Of a DNA stretch of 64,000 bases, positions 39,985 to 48,380 are shown piece by piece. The position numbers were made by a program, and so were the translations under genes. Origin of the DNA: a virus; the IMG/VR virus record IMGVR_UViG_3300037961_005793, positions 16,884-80,883 of that record. One strand, 5' to 3'. The number at the start of each line of letters is the position of its first letter. The stretch's first letter is position 1. The notes beneath the pieces were generated by a model. It was given only the letters and a program-made list of their open reading frames with translations. It did no database searches and was not told the DNA's origin.

Positions 39985-41880
39985 ATGCAACTTCGCTACA
40001 TAACCACGCGGGACCAGCTCGAACAAGCCTTCACAGAGTTGTGGACAATCCCCAAGCTTTGCTTAGACACGGAAACTACAGGACTAGACGCAAGAGTTTG
40101 TGACGTTCGTCTTCTTCAACTTTGTACGACCCAGGCAGATGTAGAAGACCGTGTGGTTTATGTTATTGATTTATTCAAATGCAAAGACATCGATGGTTTG
40201 AAAGCGTTGATCGAATCACGCGAAATGATTCTGGGACACAACCTGAACTTTGATCTCCAGTTCTTACTTCAATTAGGTATCGACTTTAAACACAAAATAT
40301 TTGACACATTTATAGCCGAACGTTGTTTAGTAGCTGGTTCCAAAGAAAAGAAAGTGTCTCCGAAAACTGAGAAGGTTTTCTTCGGGGAAATCAGCTGTTC
40401 CCTCAAGGCAGTTGTTGATAGGAGATTGAATTTAGAAATCTCAAAAGAACAACAAGTTTCGGACTGGAGCAAGCTTGACTTAGATATCGAACAGATCGAA
40501 TACGCAGCAAAGGACGTAGATATCCTCCCACAGGTTGCGAAGATTCAATTAGCTGAACTGGCTTCTGAAAACCTAGTTGAGGTCTACAGTTTAGAGAGTA
40601 AGGTCATACGACCAGTGGCGTTAATGTGTCACTATGGTTTTGGTGTAGATGTCAGTAAAGTAAGAGAACTAAAAGCCAAGAAGCAGCAAGAACTTGACAG
40701 AGCGACTAAATTGTTCTGTGAGTCTCTTGATGATCGACTTCCTGATGGATTCAAATTACCGAGACAGGATGACGGATCTATCGCCGTGGGAAAGAACGCT
40801 AAAAAGGAATTTAATCCTGGATCAAATATTCAATGCGTCAAATACTTCAACCAAATCGGCACTGCTTTACCAATTGATGATCGAACAGGAAAACAGACAC
40901 TGTCGCAGGTAGCTCTTTCAGAGTTTGACAGCGAAGATATTACGCTCAATCTCCTCAGAAAGAGAACAAAAATTGAGACAGCCTTAGCTCACGTTGAAAA
41001 AATTCTTGACAACATAAACCCCATATCAGACCGAATGCACAGTGGGTACAACACCTACGGAGCAAACAGCGGAAGATTTACAAGCTCAGGATCTAAAAGA
41101 GTCACTGGCAAAAAGAAAAAAGAAACTTGGGGCATCAACATTCAACAAGTTCCAAGAGATAAAGAATTTAGAGAGTGCTTTGTACCGACGCCTGGTTACA
41201 AATTTATAATCGCTGACTACTCGCAGATCGAATTACGACTGGCAGCAGAGCTTGTAAACATCCCCCAAATGATCAAAGCTTTCAACGAAGGGTTAGATTT
41301 ACACAGTCTTACAGCGAGTCTCATTTACCATGTTGAGATTGACAAAGTTGAAAAGCAGCAACGTCAAATGGGCAAGACTTTGAACTTTGCATTGTTGTAC
41401 GGCATGGGGTTCAGAAAATACAAAACATATAGTGCTCAGTCAGGGAATATAATCACCTTGAGTGAAGCGAAGACTGCTCACGCTGGTTTCCACAGGGCGT
41501 ACCCTCGACTAAGGGAGTGGCACAGAGAACGGAGTGCCATGGTGGATGACGGTTGGACATATGTAAGGACTCCCATCGGTCGCAGAAGGCTGTTGAGTTA
41601 CGACGATGCAACAATGAGTGCGTGTGCAAACACCTTGATACAAGGTGCTGGTGCAGATATTTTAAAGATAGCAATTGCAAATCTAGGTAAGCATGTGAAT
41701 CAAAAGTTTAGACCTATAGCCACAGTTCACGATGAGCTAATCTTCGAGGCACTGGAAGAGAAAGCAGAAGAGTATAAGGTGATACTGGAGACAGAAATGA
41801 AAGAGGCTGCTTTGTCGGTTCTCCGTAAGGTCCCAGTAAAATGCGATGCTAACGTTGCCGAATCCTGGGCCGAAAAGTAA
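39985..41880 (+). CDS. polA: DNA polymerase I family (family A) with 3'-5' exonuclease
   Basis: 631 aa, without a 5'-nuclease domain, as in phages. Exonuclease: LCLDTETTGLD (DxE, near 28), GHNLNFDLQFL, YAAKDVDIL (YxxxD). Polymerase: motif A IIADYSQIELRLAAE (near 410), motif B RQMGKTLNFALLYGMG (near 460), motif C IATVHDELIFEA (near 580). The residue equivalent to E. coli Phe762 is Phe. It replicates the phage genome. The next gene's ATG overlaps its stop (TAATG). Confidence 0.97.
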   Translation: MQLRYITTRDQLEQAFTELWTIPKLCLDTETTGLDARVCDVRLLQLCTTQADVEDRVVYVIDLFKCKDIDGLKALIESREMILGHNLNFDLQFLLQLGIDFKHKIFDTFIAERCLVAGSKEKKVSPKTEKVFFGEISCSLKAVVDRRLNLEISKEQQVSDWSKLDLDIEQIEYAAKDVDILPQVAKIQLAELASENLVEVYSLESKVIRPVALMCHYGFGVDVSKVRELKAKKQQELDRATKLFCESLDDRLPDGFKLPRQDDGSIAVGKNAKKEFNPGSNIQCVKYFNQIGTALPIDDRTGKQTLSQVALSEFDSEDITLNLLRKRTKIETALAHVEKILDNINPISDRMHSGYNTYGANSGRFTSSGSKRVTGKKKKETWGINIQQVPRDKEFRECFVPTPGYKFIIADYSQIELRLAAELVNIPQMIKAFNEGLDLHSLTASLIYHVEIDKVEKQQRQMGKTLNFALLYGMGFRKYKTYSAQSGNIITLSEAKTAHAGFHRAYPRLREWHRERSAMVDDGWTYVRTPIGRRRLLSYDDATMSACANTLIQGAGADILKIAIANLGKHVNQKFRPIATVHDELIFEALEEKAEEYKVILETEMKEAALSVLRKVPVKCDANVAESWAEK

Positions 41881-42398
41881 TGCTGACTGTATGGCTGCCT
41901 GAATCCAAGGGCAAAGAGGTGTTCACCGCTAAAACAGACAGCGGTTATGTGGGTTGCGTACAAACCAACGAGTGTTTCTTGATGACAACCAAATTTTTTG
42001 ACAAACCATTAGAAGCAGCGAATGCTGCACGAAAACTGAAAAAACAAATGAAAGAAAAAGGTTCTTTAACAGCTACAGTACAAGTAAAAACTGTAAAAGA
42101 TAAGACAAAATTAAAATCACATGTAAAGTTAACAGGTCGTTTGTACACCCAGTACGACACAGAAGCTATGCCTTTGCTTAGTTTCCAGGAAATTTGGGTT
42201 CTTACGCATCCGAAAGGATATGTATACGACTGTCTAAATCAAAAAAAGAAACAACTTGTTGCTTTTACATCTGACAGGGAAAAAGCTAAGCGTTTTAAAA
42301 GCCACGAGGAGGCATGTAGGATCATGCGTACGCTCAAAGGAGTAGTTGGTCCAGGGTTTAACCTCACACGTTTTTATATCAAACTAGATAGTGATTAG
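41880..42398 (+). CDS. Hypothetical protein coupled to DNA polymerase
   Basis: 172 aa, lysine-rich, start overlapping the polymerase stop. Two possible halves with similar layout (EVFTAKTDSGYVG and GYVYDCLNQKKKQLVAF; DKPLEAANAARKLKKQMKEK and SDREKAKRFKSHEEACRIMR), each a beta part followed by a basic helix, which could be an internal duplication. Tight coupling suggests a replication-linked role. Confidence 0.7.
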   Translation: MLTVWLPESKGKEVFTAKTDSGYVGCVQTNECFLMTTKFFDKPLEAANAARKLKKQMKEKGSLTATVQVKTVKDKTKLKSHVKLTGRLYTQYDTEAMPLLSFQEIWVLTHPKGYVYDCLNQKKKQLVAFTSDREKAKRFKSHEEACRIMRTLKGVVGPGFNLTRFYIKLDSD

Positions 42399-42403
42399 AA
42401 TTA

Positions 42404-44266
42404 TTGGGTATAAAAAGACAGCTGGGTTTAGGTTCGATGAAATTTGCGCCAGGTACACCTAGATCTGTAGCCGAAGCTGCGTTAATTAGAGCTGGATATC
42501 CTGCGCCAAGAAGACCAGGACCGAAAAGTTTTGTTATGGACACTAGGGGGGTTGACCCTGGTTCTTATGATGCTTTTCCTCGTGCTACCGACTATGCACC
42601 TGGTGTGTCTGCGCCTAAGACGCCTAAGAAGAACAACTATGGCACGGCGATTGATCTGCCTCCAGGTTCGGCAATAACGCAAGTCTTTTTAGACAGTGAT
42701 CGAGATGGTGTTGATGATCGATTTCAAACTGGTCCTGGTATGCCTGATTCGCGTGGTGTAAAACCACCAGGAAAAACTATAATTGACAAAGGTACGAGTA
42801 ACAACCGATCCATGTCTTCCTCATATCGGTCAGTAAAAGATAGTGGGTTTGATCCGGCTGCTTACGGTAATCCCGATATTGGTCTGAAAGATGTCTACGA
42901 ACTGCGGAAACGCGGTTTTAATCGGAAAGAAATTCAAGATTACGTTGATTATAAGAAAAAAGGAGGAATGAATATCGGTGCGAGAGTCCAGGGCGGCTTA
43001 TCGCTGATGGGTACTCAAGGCGATAAGAAAGGATCGATCGCTGACTCCGGGTACAGTTATAAAGATTTTGGTGACGGCAAGGGCGTTGGCTTCCACGACC
43101 TCGTGGAACTCACCGGACGAGGCTACGGAAAACAAGCAATCTCAGATTATATTGAGGGGCAGCGAAAACAAGGCACCACTATCGGCGGAGCAGTTTCCGA
43201 CTTGATGGGTTTGGTGGGACCAGTCGGAGGGAGAGATAAAAAACCTGAAACTCCTGTTACTCCTACCCCGACTCCGACTAAAGTTGTAAACAAGGAAGTC
43301 TCGTCCGGAAATAAAGGACAAGGTGCTGGAAGCACAGTTGATAACAGGATCAACATAAAAGCCGCTCCTGCGATGAAAGCACCTGCTGCAGCCCCAATGG
43401 CAGGCGCAAAGTTTGGCTTAGCTCCCACAGAAGTGGTTGAGCAAACTCGCGGTCGTGGCTATGGGTTGACATATAGCCCTCAACAGAGAGACGCACAGAC
43501 CGTTAAATACGGTGGTGGTCCTCAGAACGTCATCAACTTCAACCCAAATATGGTCCAACAGGCCAACCCCAACATTAACGTTGCGGGTTCTAAGGCTATC
43601 AATAAACCGACCACGACAAATACAAACATTACCGAAAGTGGTAAAGGTGGTATTGACTATGCCCCTGGTGGTAGTGGAGGAAGCGGTGGCGGCGGTGGCG
43701 GTGGAGGAACCGCACCCGGAAGCGGTGGCGGCGGTGGCGGTGGAGGAACCGCACCCGGAAGCGGTGGCGGCGGTAACCAACCTGGCGCTGGTGGCGGTAA
43801 CCAACCTGGCGCTGGTGGCGGTAACCAACCTGGCGGCGGTGGCGGTAACCAACCTGGCGGCGGTGGCGGTAAAAACTACCGAAAGAAGATGAACCGCTAC
43901 ATGCGGACGTTTGACCGTACTGCAGAAGGAGCCGGTTCCAAGAAAGGGACTGATCGTTTCAGTGCTAAAGACATCCGCACGATGTTTAAGGCTGGTCGGA
44001 AAAGGGGTGGCAGCAAAAAGCAAGTCGCAAGAGACGTTCTTGCTTATGCACGTCGCAACCGTAAGAAGACCAAAATGGGTGGTAAGGCCAAGGCTCAGCT
44101 TGACAAGCTGCAGAGGATGCTGGGCGCGAGGAGGAAAGAGGAGAAGAAACGTAAGTCAATGACCGCTAAACAACAGCGGAAATTAGATCGGAAGCAACGC
44201 AAGCGGGCGAAGAAGAAGGTCCGGAAGTACCTGAAGCGTCGTCGCAACAAGCGGAAGAACCGCTGA
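42404..44266 (+). CDS. Glycine-rich, strongly basic multidomain protein
   Basis: 620 aa from TTG 42404 (or 609 from ATG 42437). In order: a calcium-loop-like DSDRDGVDDR near 97; two similar segments (DVYELRKRGFNRKEIQDYVD with GGMNIGARVQG, and DLVELTGRGYGKQAISDYIE with GTTIGGAVSD); a low-complexity linker; a glycine-rich tract of tandem units near 425-490; then the helical domain shared with the 22.0-kb late protein (YMRTFDRTAEGAGS, TDRFSAKDIRTMF, GGSKKQVARDV); and an extremely basic tail of Lys/Arg. It looks like a DNA-binding virion or nucleoid-like protein, yet lies behind polymerase. Confidence 0.7.
   Translation: MGIKRQLGLGSMKFAPGTPRSVAEAALIRAGYPAPRRPGPKSFVMDTRGVDPGSYDAFPRATDYAPGVSAPKTPKKNNYGTAIDLPPGSAITQVFLDSDRDGVDDRFQTGPGMPDSRGVKPPGKTIIDKGTSNNRSMSSSYRSVKDSGFDPAAYGNPDIGLKDVYELRKRGFNRKEIQDYVDYKKKGGMNIGARVQGGLSLMGTQGDKKGSIADSGYSYKDFGDGKGVGFHDLVELTGRGYGKQAISDYIEGQRKQGTTIGGAVSDLMGLVGPVGGRDKKPETPVTPTPTPTKVVNKEVSSGNKGQGAGSTVDNRINIKAAPAMKAPAAAPMAGAKFGLAPTEVVEQTRGRGYGLTYSPQQRDAQTVKYGGGPQNVINFNPNMVQQANPNINVAGSKAINKPTTTNTNITESGKGGIDYAPGGSGGSGGGGGGGGTAPGSGGGGGGGGTAPGSGGGGNQPGAGGGNQPGAGGGNQPGGGGGNQPGGGGGKNYRKKMNRYMRTFDRTAEGAGSKKGTDRFSAKDIRTMFKAGRKRGGSKKQVARDVLAYARRNRKKTKMGGKAKAQLDKLQRMLGARRKEEKKRKSMTAKQQRKLDRKQRKRAKKKVRKYLKRRRNKRKNR
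43680..43870 (+). repeat. Tandem repeats encoding a glycine linker
   Basis: Two copies of a 39-bp unit (GlySer-Gly8-ThrAlaPro type) are followed by four copies of a 24-bp unit encoding GNQPG(A/G)GG. Nearly exact DNA repeats inside the gene at 42404; such tracts change length by slippage and produce a flexible linker. Confidence 0.85.
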
Positions 44267-44281
44267 ACGAGGTAAAAGATT

Positions 44282-44398
44282 ATGAAAAACTTTCTAACTG
44301 AGCTTAAGTTCTGGATTAATCTTTACCGCGTAGTTAAGCGAATGGATGCTGAGGAGAGAGCGAATCTCCTCAGTTTTCCATCAAACGATGTTTACTGA
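44282..44398 (+). CDS. Small helical protein
   Basis: 38 aa: MKNFLTELKFWINLYRVVKR, an amphipathic basic helix, then an acidic part. Preceded by GAGGTAAAAG as a possible ribosome site, and overlapping the next start by 11 nt. Possibly membrane-peripheral. Function unknown. Confidence 0.55.
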   Translation: MKNFLTELKFWINLYRVVKRMDAEERANLLSFPSNDVY

Positions 44399-44963
44399 GA
44401 ACTATCAAGTCTCATTCACTCGTTCAAACAAAACAATAAAGCTTGCTGTCACAGCTCAGGATGTTGCCCACGCGCAGGCGCAAGCTTTAGACATAACCAG
44501 GAGTCTCGAAGCTGACAAGTTCGAGCTGGGTTATGGTGCTTGTAAAAACAGTCAGTTAAGTGACCTATACAAAAAACTAGCGTACAACGACTTTAGTCAC
44601 GACCATTGTTACGAATGGGAGAGTTCTTTAACTAATGGTGTGCCTTCTGTATACGCATTTGGAAGAAGGTATTATGTAAGACCTTTGATACTAGGTTATT
44701 TAGATATTCAAAAAGATCAAATAGTAAAAAACACATGCGGTAATACAAAGTGCATCAACCCATACCATAATCATTACATGCATTTCAAAAACTCAAAACT
44801 TGGTGGCGGGGACATGCAGATCGCCCTAGCATTCCGAAGCCAAGGCGTGTCTGTTCCGCAGATCGCCAAGGTGCTTAAAGTCCACCGCTCAACGATTTAC
44901 AGAGCCCTAAAAAATGAACGTCTTCTTATTGGGGATAAGGGTCACCGACAAGGCGATCCTTGA
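44388..44963 (+). CDS. HNH nuclease-like protein with C-terminal HTH
   Basis: 191 aa from ATG 44388. The zinc/HNH part is CGNTKCINPYHNHYMHF near residue 118-135, the last half of an HNH_3-type fold (Cys-x4-Cys-x-Asn-Pro-x-His); no classical first Asp-His pair is obvious. It is followed by a resolvase-like HTH (VSVPQIAKVLKVHRSTIYRAL). Similar HNH-HTH proteins are free-standing homing endonucleases or regulators. It overlaps the SSB-like gene by 50 nt. Confidence 0.72.
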   Translation: MFTENYQVSFTRSNKTIKLAVTAQDVAHAQAQALDITRSLEADKFELGYGACKNSQLSDLYKKLAYNDFSHDHCYEWESSLTNGVPSVYAFGRRYYVRPLILGYLDIQKDQIVKNTCGNTKCINPYHNHYMHFKNSKLGGGDMQIALAFRSQGVSVPQIAKVLKVHRSTIYRALKNERLLIGDKGHRQGDP

Positions 44964-45561
44964 AGACGGCAAAGCCAACGTCATCGCGGAAGCTCTGCCA
45001 TCTTCAAACAAACGTGTCTCAACTAAAGTCCAACTAATCCAAAAAGCTGACCACTACGTAGGAAAGCTCCTTCAAGACCTTCAAGAAAAGCAGGAAGTTC
45101 TTGCACTGGGTCCTGTAAAACCCACGCCGGATGGTGTGTTGGTAATGCAGCCTATGCTTGTTATCAGCAAAGAAAACTTCTCTGACCTTCTCGCCGTCAA
45201 TGCCTTCATGGCATGCGGAGGTCTTGGACCAAAGTCTCAAGAAAATGAAGTAGGAGAATCGACCGTCACCAATCGCTCGATTGCGTGGCAGATTCCAGGT
45301 GAAACTGAGACGAATTGGTTCAAGCTCACAGCGTGGAACGAACTATCGACTCAGTTAGCCGAACTTCCCAACGGCACGCCAACTATTGCAGTGGGTCGTG
45401 TAAGCACGAGCGAAAAAGAAAACAAGCAGTACCTGAACTACCAAGCTGACCAAATTCTTTATCTACCTAAGGGCACGAAGTCCGCGCCCAAAAAGGCTGC
45501 CGATCCTGAGAAAGGTCAAGTGGCAGCAGCGGCTCTCGGTTCAATCGACTTTAACCTCTGA
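44914..45561 (+). CDS. SSB-like single-stranded DNA-binding protein
   Basis: 215 aa. FLLGIRVTDKAILEDGKANVI and TNWFKLTAWNELSTQLAELPNGTPTIAVGRV fit OB-fold strands, and TEKE-like loops follow; the C-terminus is a flexible Lys/Ala linker ending in SIDFNL, like the short acidic/hydrophobic SSB tail. Placement between replication genes supports it. The N-terminal 50 nt overlap the HNH gene; an internal start is possible. Confidence 0.62.
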   Translation: MNVFLLGIRVTDKAILEDGKANVIAEALPSSNKRVSTKVQLIQKADHYVGKLLQDLQEKQEVLALGPVKPTPDGVLVMQPMLVISKENFSDLLAVNAFMACGGLGPKSQENEVGESTVTNRSIAWQIPGETETNWFKLTAWNELSTQLAELPNGTPTIAVGRVSTSEKENKQYLNYQADQILYLPKGTKSAPKKAADPEKGQVAAAALGSIDFNL

Positions 45562-45563
45562 TC

Positions 45564-46373
45564 ATGGTATTTATCGCAGGCAAGTTTGCGGCAGATGAAA
45601 TTCTCTGCCAAGTCCCTCCGCACACTCTCCGAATCGATCTGCAGCAACGCAGGTGGAAGAGTGATAACGATCCCGATCAAGCGATCACAGACTCGAACGA
45701 CAATGGGATCCCTATCGAGTTTATTCTCCTCGGGTTTACTCCCTTCTACGGAAACCTTGGAATGCGTTCCCACGAGGAGTTCATTCGGATTGCATACATT
45801 GGTGTTTCTCCTTCGCACCGTCTGCTTCCTCCTCGATGTGTTTCAACTAGCGTTATATCCGGTAAGAGTAGTCAAAAGAATTTCATCTCATATTTCCAGA
45901 CGCTTTACAACAACCGTATCAACGTTGCGGAAGTTGTGACTGCGACTAAATTTGTGCAACGTAGCTTCACTCAAACCGACCCTGTGTCGGGAGCTGACGT
46001 CGGTAAGGTCAATTACAATGTCCTAGAGTTTTCTGATCGTCCAGTAAACGGCGACGATGAAGAAAACCTGGTTAAAGACATTGCGACTTGGCTTACCGGA
46101 GACGGAGGAGAGCTGGTTTCAGCTTCACTTCGTAGTCATATCTCCGGTGCGAATCTGGTTGAGCTACCTCTCGGAACAGACCACGAGGAGATTAAAAATG
46201 CTTTTAACGAAGCTCATCCAAAACTGGAGGGTTCTAAGGCGCAAGGTCTTAGCGCTCTTCCTGCTGGAGCGGGCGAACCTAAAGCGGCTCCTCCAGAACC
46301 TAAGTCAGACAAACCTAAGGAATTGACTAAGGAACAAAAGGAGGCGCTCAAAGCAGCCGGTTTAGAAGTATGA
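45564..46373 (+). CDS. Hypothetical replication-region protein
   Basis: 269 aa beginning in TGATCATG right after the SSB-like gene. It has an alpha/beta main part (IEFILLGFTPFYGNLGMRS, RIAYIGVSPSHRLLP) and a Pro/Lys-rich tail ending LTKEQKEALKAAGLEV. It might be a partner of the SSB-like protein or of the primase. It ends in a strong terminator. Confidence 0.7.
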   Translation: MVFIAGKFAADEILCQVPPHTLRIDLQQRRWKSDNDPDQAITDSNDNGIPIEFILLGFTPFYGNLGMRSHEEFIRIAYIGVSPSHRLLPPRCVSTSVISGKSSQKNFISYFQTLYNNRINVAEVVTATKFVQRSFTQTDPVSGADVGKVNYNVLEFSDRPVNGDDEENLVKDIATWLTGDGGELVSASLRSHISGANLVELPLGTDHEEIKNAFNEAHPKLEGSKAQGLSALPAGAGEPKAAPPEPKSDKPKELTKEQKEALKAAGLEV

Positions 46374-46412
46374 TCTGACCGGGCGTCGAGCCTTCTGATG
46401 TTCGGGGTTTTG

Positions 46413-46441
46413 AGACGGGTGTTTGCAGCACCCGTCTTTTT
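46413..46441 (+). terminator. Rho-independent terminator
   Basis: GACGGGTG pairs with CACCCGTC over a 7-nt loop, then TTTTTA. It closes the transcript of the SSB-like and following gene; the converging gene at 46440 ends inside it. Confidence 0.9.
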
Positions 46442-46679
46442 ATTTGCCCAGAAGTTTTGCTATCGACGGAAGGGGATAACCCTCTGAGGCAACGTACCGA
46501 GCAAGCTCTTTAAACAGTTGCTTCTGCACTAAATAATTTGCATGAAGGAGATCTATAATTTCATGTAACTCATCTGCATCTCTCAGCTGTCTCGTTTTAT
46601 TCATAAATTTATGGTGGTAGAACTCTGATTCCACAGCCATATAATCCCTTAAGCGACCGACAAGATCTTCAGATTCCAT
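46440..46679 (-). CDS. Small helical hypothetical protein
   Basis: 79 aa on the minus strand, all helical (NKTRQLRDADELHEIIDLLH, LVQKQLFKELARYVASEG), with a pattern I recall from cyanophage small proteins. Its ATG (46679) and the ATG of the plus-strand gene (46678) overlap in CATG, so transcription start sites must lie within the opposite genes. An internal Met14 start would avoid that. Confidence 0.68.
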   Translation of the reverse strand: MESEDLVGRLRDYMAVESEFYHHKFMNKTRQLRDADELHEIIDLLHANYLVQKQLFKELARYVASEGYPLPSIAKLLGK

Positions 46680-47247
46680 GAGCTTTTATCAGGTCCCTCA
46701 ACAGATTTTAAACCCGGTCCTCGATCTCAGGATCTTAAGTGGAAGAATCGTATTACCAACAGACCTCGATAAGGGTCTTGCAAAGCAACTTACGAGTGCG
46801 GGATTTGACGATCTTGTAAGCGCAGACGAGTACTCCAACCACATTGACAGATCTTGGTGGCAAGGTCTACCACCTTTTGACTGGACAATCGCCATTACAC
46901 AAGGCATGGGTGAATCCATCGATTGGATTCTTGAACCAGGGTACGAGCTTTCGAAAAAGGGTCTTATAGTTCTTGACAGGATTACTTTCTTGGAACCAAC
47001 GAGGAAAAGGTTTAACTTTCTTCAGAAACGACCTTTAAGCAACCTAGTAATTTTAAACCCAAGACCTGAATTCCGTGCGGATCAGAGAAAGTCAAAAGAC
47101 TCTGTGACTTCTGCGTGGTTTGTATACAACAAAGAAAGTTCGGCTTCGAAAGATACAAATATAAACTTCGATGTAAACTGGCAGCGACCGCAACCTTTTT
47201 CTGAAAGTGAAAGGACGCCTACAACTTCTGCTAACGCAGTACATTGA
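46678..47247 (+). CDS. Degenerate Rossmann (DNA methyltransferase-like) protein
   Basis: 189 aa. The middle, DWTIAITQGMGESIDWILEP...GLIVLDRITFLEPTRKRFNFL...LSNLVILNPRPEF, resembles the second half of N6-adenine methyltransferases (strand, the NPPY loop, helix, then a strand with R-x-x-F), but the catalytic NPPY/DPPY is replaced by TQGMG and no SAM-binding glycine motif is seen. So it may be an inactive derivative. The fold assignment is tentative. Confidence 0.5.
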   Translation: MSFYQVPQQILNPVLDLRILSGRIVLPTDLDKGLAKQLTSAGFDDLVSADEYSNHIDRSWWQGLPPFDWTIAITQGMGESIDWILEPGYELSKKGLIVLDRITFLEPTRKRFNFLQKRPLSNLVILNPRPEFRADQRKSKDSVTSAWFVYNKESSASKDTNINFDVNWQRPQPFSESERTPTTSANAVH

Positions 47248-47512
47248 AGAGCAGCAGAAAACTAACAAAGCACTCGAACGAATTGCTGCGCTTCTTATTA
47301 GCAACCAGCTTCTTCAAGAATGCATCGACCACGCTGGTAAACCTCGTGAAGCCGATGTCGTCGCTGAGTTGGTGGCAGATTCTTATTCTGCTGGTCTTTG
47401 TTTACTCAACGAGCTAGAGCAGAGAAACAAAGAATATGACTACCAAAAATCAGAGTTCTTTGTTGACGAAGAAACAGGCGTAAGCAAGAACGACTCACTC
47501 GAATCATTCTGA
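47207..47512 (+). CDS. Small helical protein upstream of the nuclease
   Basis: 101 aa from GTG 47207, overlapping the previous gene by 41 nt, with GAAAGTGAAAGG upstream. Coiled-coil start (LLTQYIEEQQKTNKALERIA) and acidic end. Next gene begins 3 nt after its stop. Confidence 0.62.
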   Translation: MKGRLQLLLTQYIEEQQKTNKALERIAALLISNQLLQECIDHAGKPREADVVAELVADSYSAGLCLLNELEQRNKEYDYQKSEFFVDEETGVSKNDSLESF

Positions 47513-47515
47513 AGC

Positions 47516-48301
47516 ATGTCAGACACTAGGAAAACAATTAACGGGCTACGTCATTACCTGTGTCCTGGTGTACCTGATTATTTACCTTCTGTAACTTCGA
47601 TTCTTAGCGCGACTCAGTCTGCTAAGACTCAACAAAAACTTGCTCACTGGAACATAATGAATCCAGGTGCTGCTGATGAGGCAGCGGAGCGAGGCAGCTT
47701 CATCCACAACAGTGTTGAAAATCACCTTCGAGGACTTCGAGTCGTTCCTCCCGAAAAATATGAGCCTTTTTGGCGAGGAGTTCCGGAGTGCGTAGATAAC
47801 TTGCTAGATGGTGGTCGAGTGCTTTGGTCTGAACGACCTTTTAATCAACCCAGCTGGTCAAAGTATGTTGGCGACGATGGTGTAGGTAGGATTTTTTATT
47901 ACGATCAAAGTAATAAACAAGGTTACGCAGGTTGTTGTGATCTTATTTATATGGACAGTAATGCTGAAATCATTCTCGCGGACTTTAAGACAAGCGCTGG
48001 TCCTTACAGTACGAGGTTCCCTAATAAAAAAACTGAAGTTGACGAAAAGACTAAGAAGGCACTCATCTCAGGAGTATTTAAAGCGAAAAAAACAAGGCTT
48101 CAACTAGCTGCTTATAAACTTGCAGCGGAAACATGCTTAGGAATTAAAATTAACAAGACCCAGATAATCGTAAGCACACCATTAGAACAGTACCAAACTC
48201 AGGTTTTTACATTTGGTGAGACCGAGGTCGCAAAAGACGAAGAGAACTGGCTTGCGTTAGTAGACAAGTACTACACAGAGGTCTTCCCAAAACACTGCTG
48301 A
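47516..48301 (+). CDS. PD-(D/E)XK nuclease (RecB/exonuclease-like)
   Basis: 261 aa. YLPSVTSILSATQSAKTQQKL and AAERGSFIHNSVENHL (with the conserved H) precede GYAGCCDLIYMDSNAEIILADFKTS, where Asp...(E/D)xK gives the catalytic set, and RLQLAAYKLAAE is the QxxxY helix of RecB-type nucleases. Likely phage exonuclease for host DNA breakdown or recombination. Lies just before the primase-helicase. Confidence 0.85.
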   Translation: MSDTRKTINGLRHYLCPGVPDYLPSVTSILSATQSAKTQQKLAHWNIMNPGAADEAAERGSFIHNSVENHLRGLRVVPPEKYEPFWRGVPECVDNLLDGGRVLWSERPFNQPSWSKYVGDDGVGRIFYYDQSNKQGYAGCCDLIYMDSNAEIILADFKTSAGPYSTRFPNKKTEVDEKTKKALISGVFKAKKTRLQLAAYKLAAETCLGIKINKTQIIVSTPLEQYQTQVFTFGETEVAKDEENWLALVDKYYTEVFPKHC

Positions 48302-48380
48302 CAAAGCAGAATTAAAACTAAATTAAATGGGTGCAGGAACGCCCTGGATACGGCAGACTACTGTCACGACAAGCACTCCA

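Noticed and set aside
40694-40912. Frames inside DNA polymerase and other enzymes on either strand
   Set aside because: Shadow frames of high-confidence genes without their own start contexts.
43680-43870. Direct repeats considered as a CRISPR-like array
   Set aside because: Units are contiguous, in frame and encode a glycine linker; there are no spacers.
43418-44023. Minus-strand 201-codon frame over the glycine linker
   Set aside because: It is the reverse reading of GC-rich glycine repeats (Thr/Ala/Val periodic text) and has no independent support.
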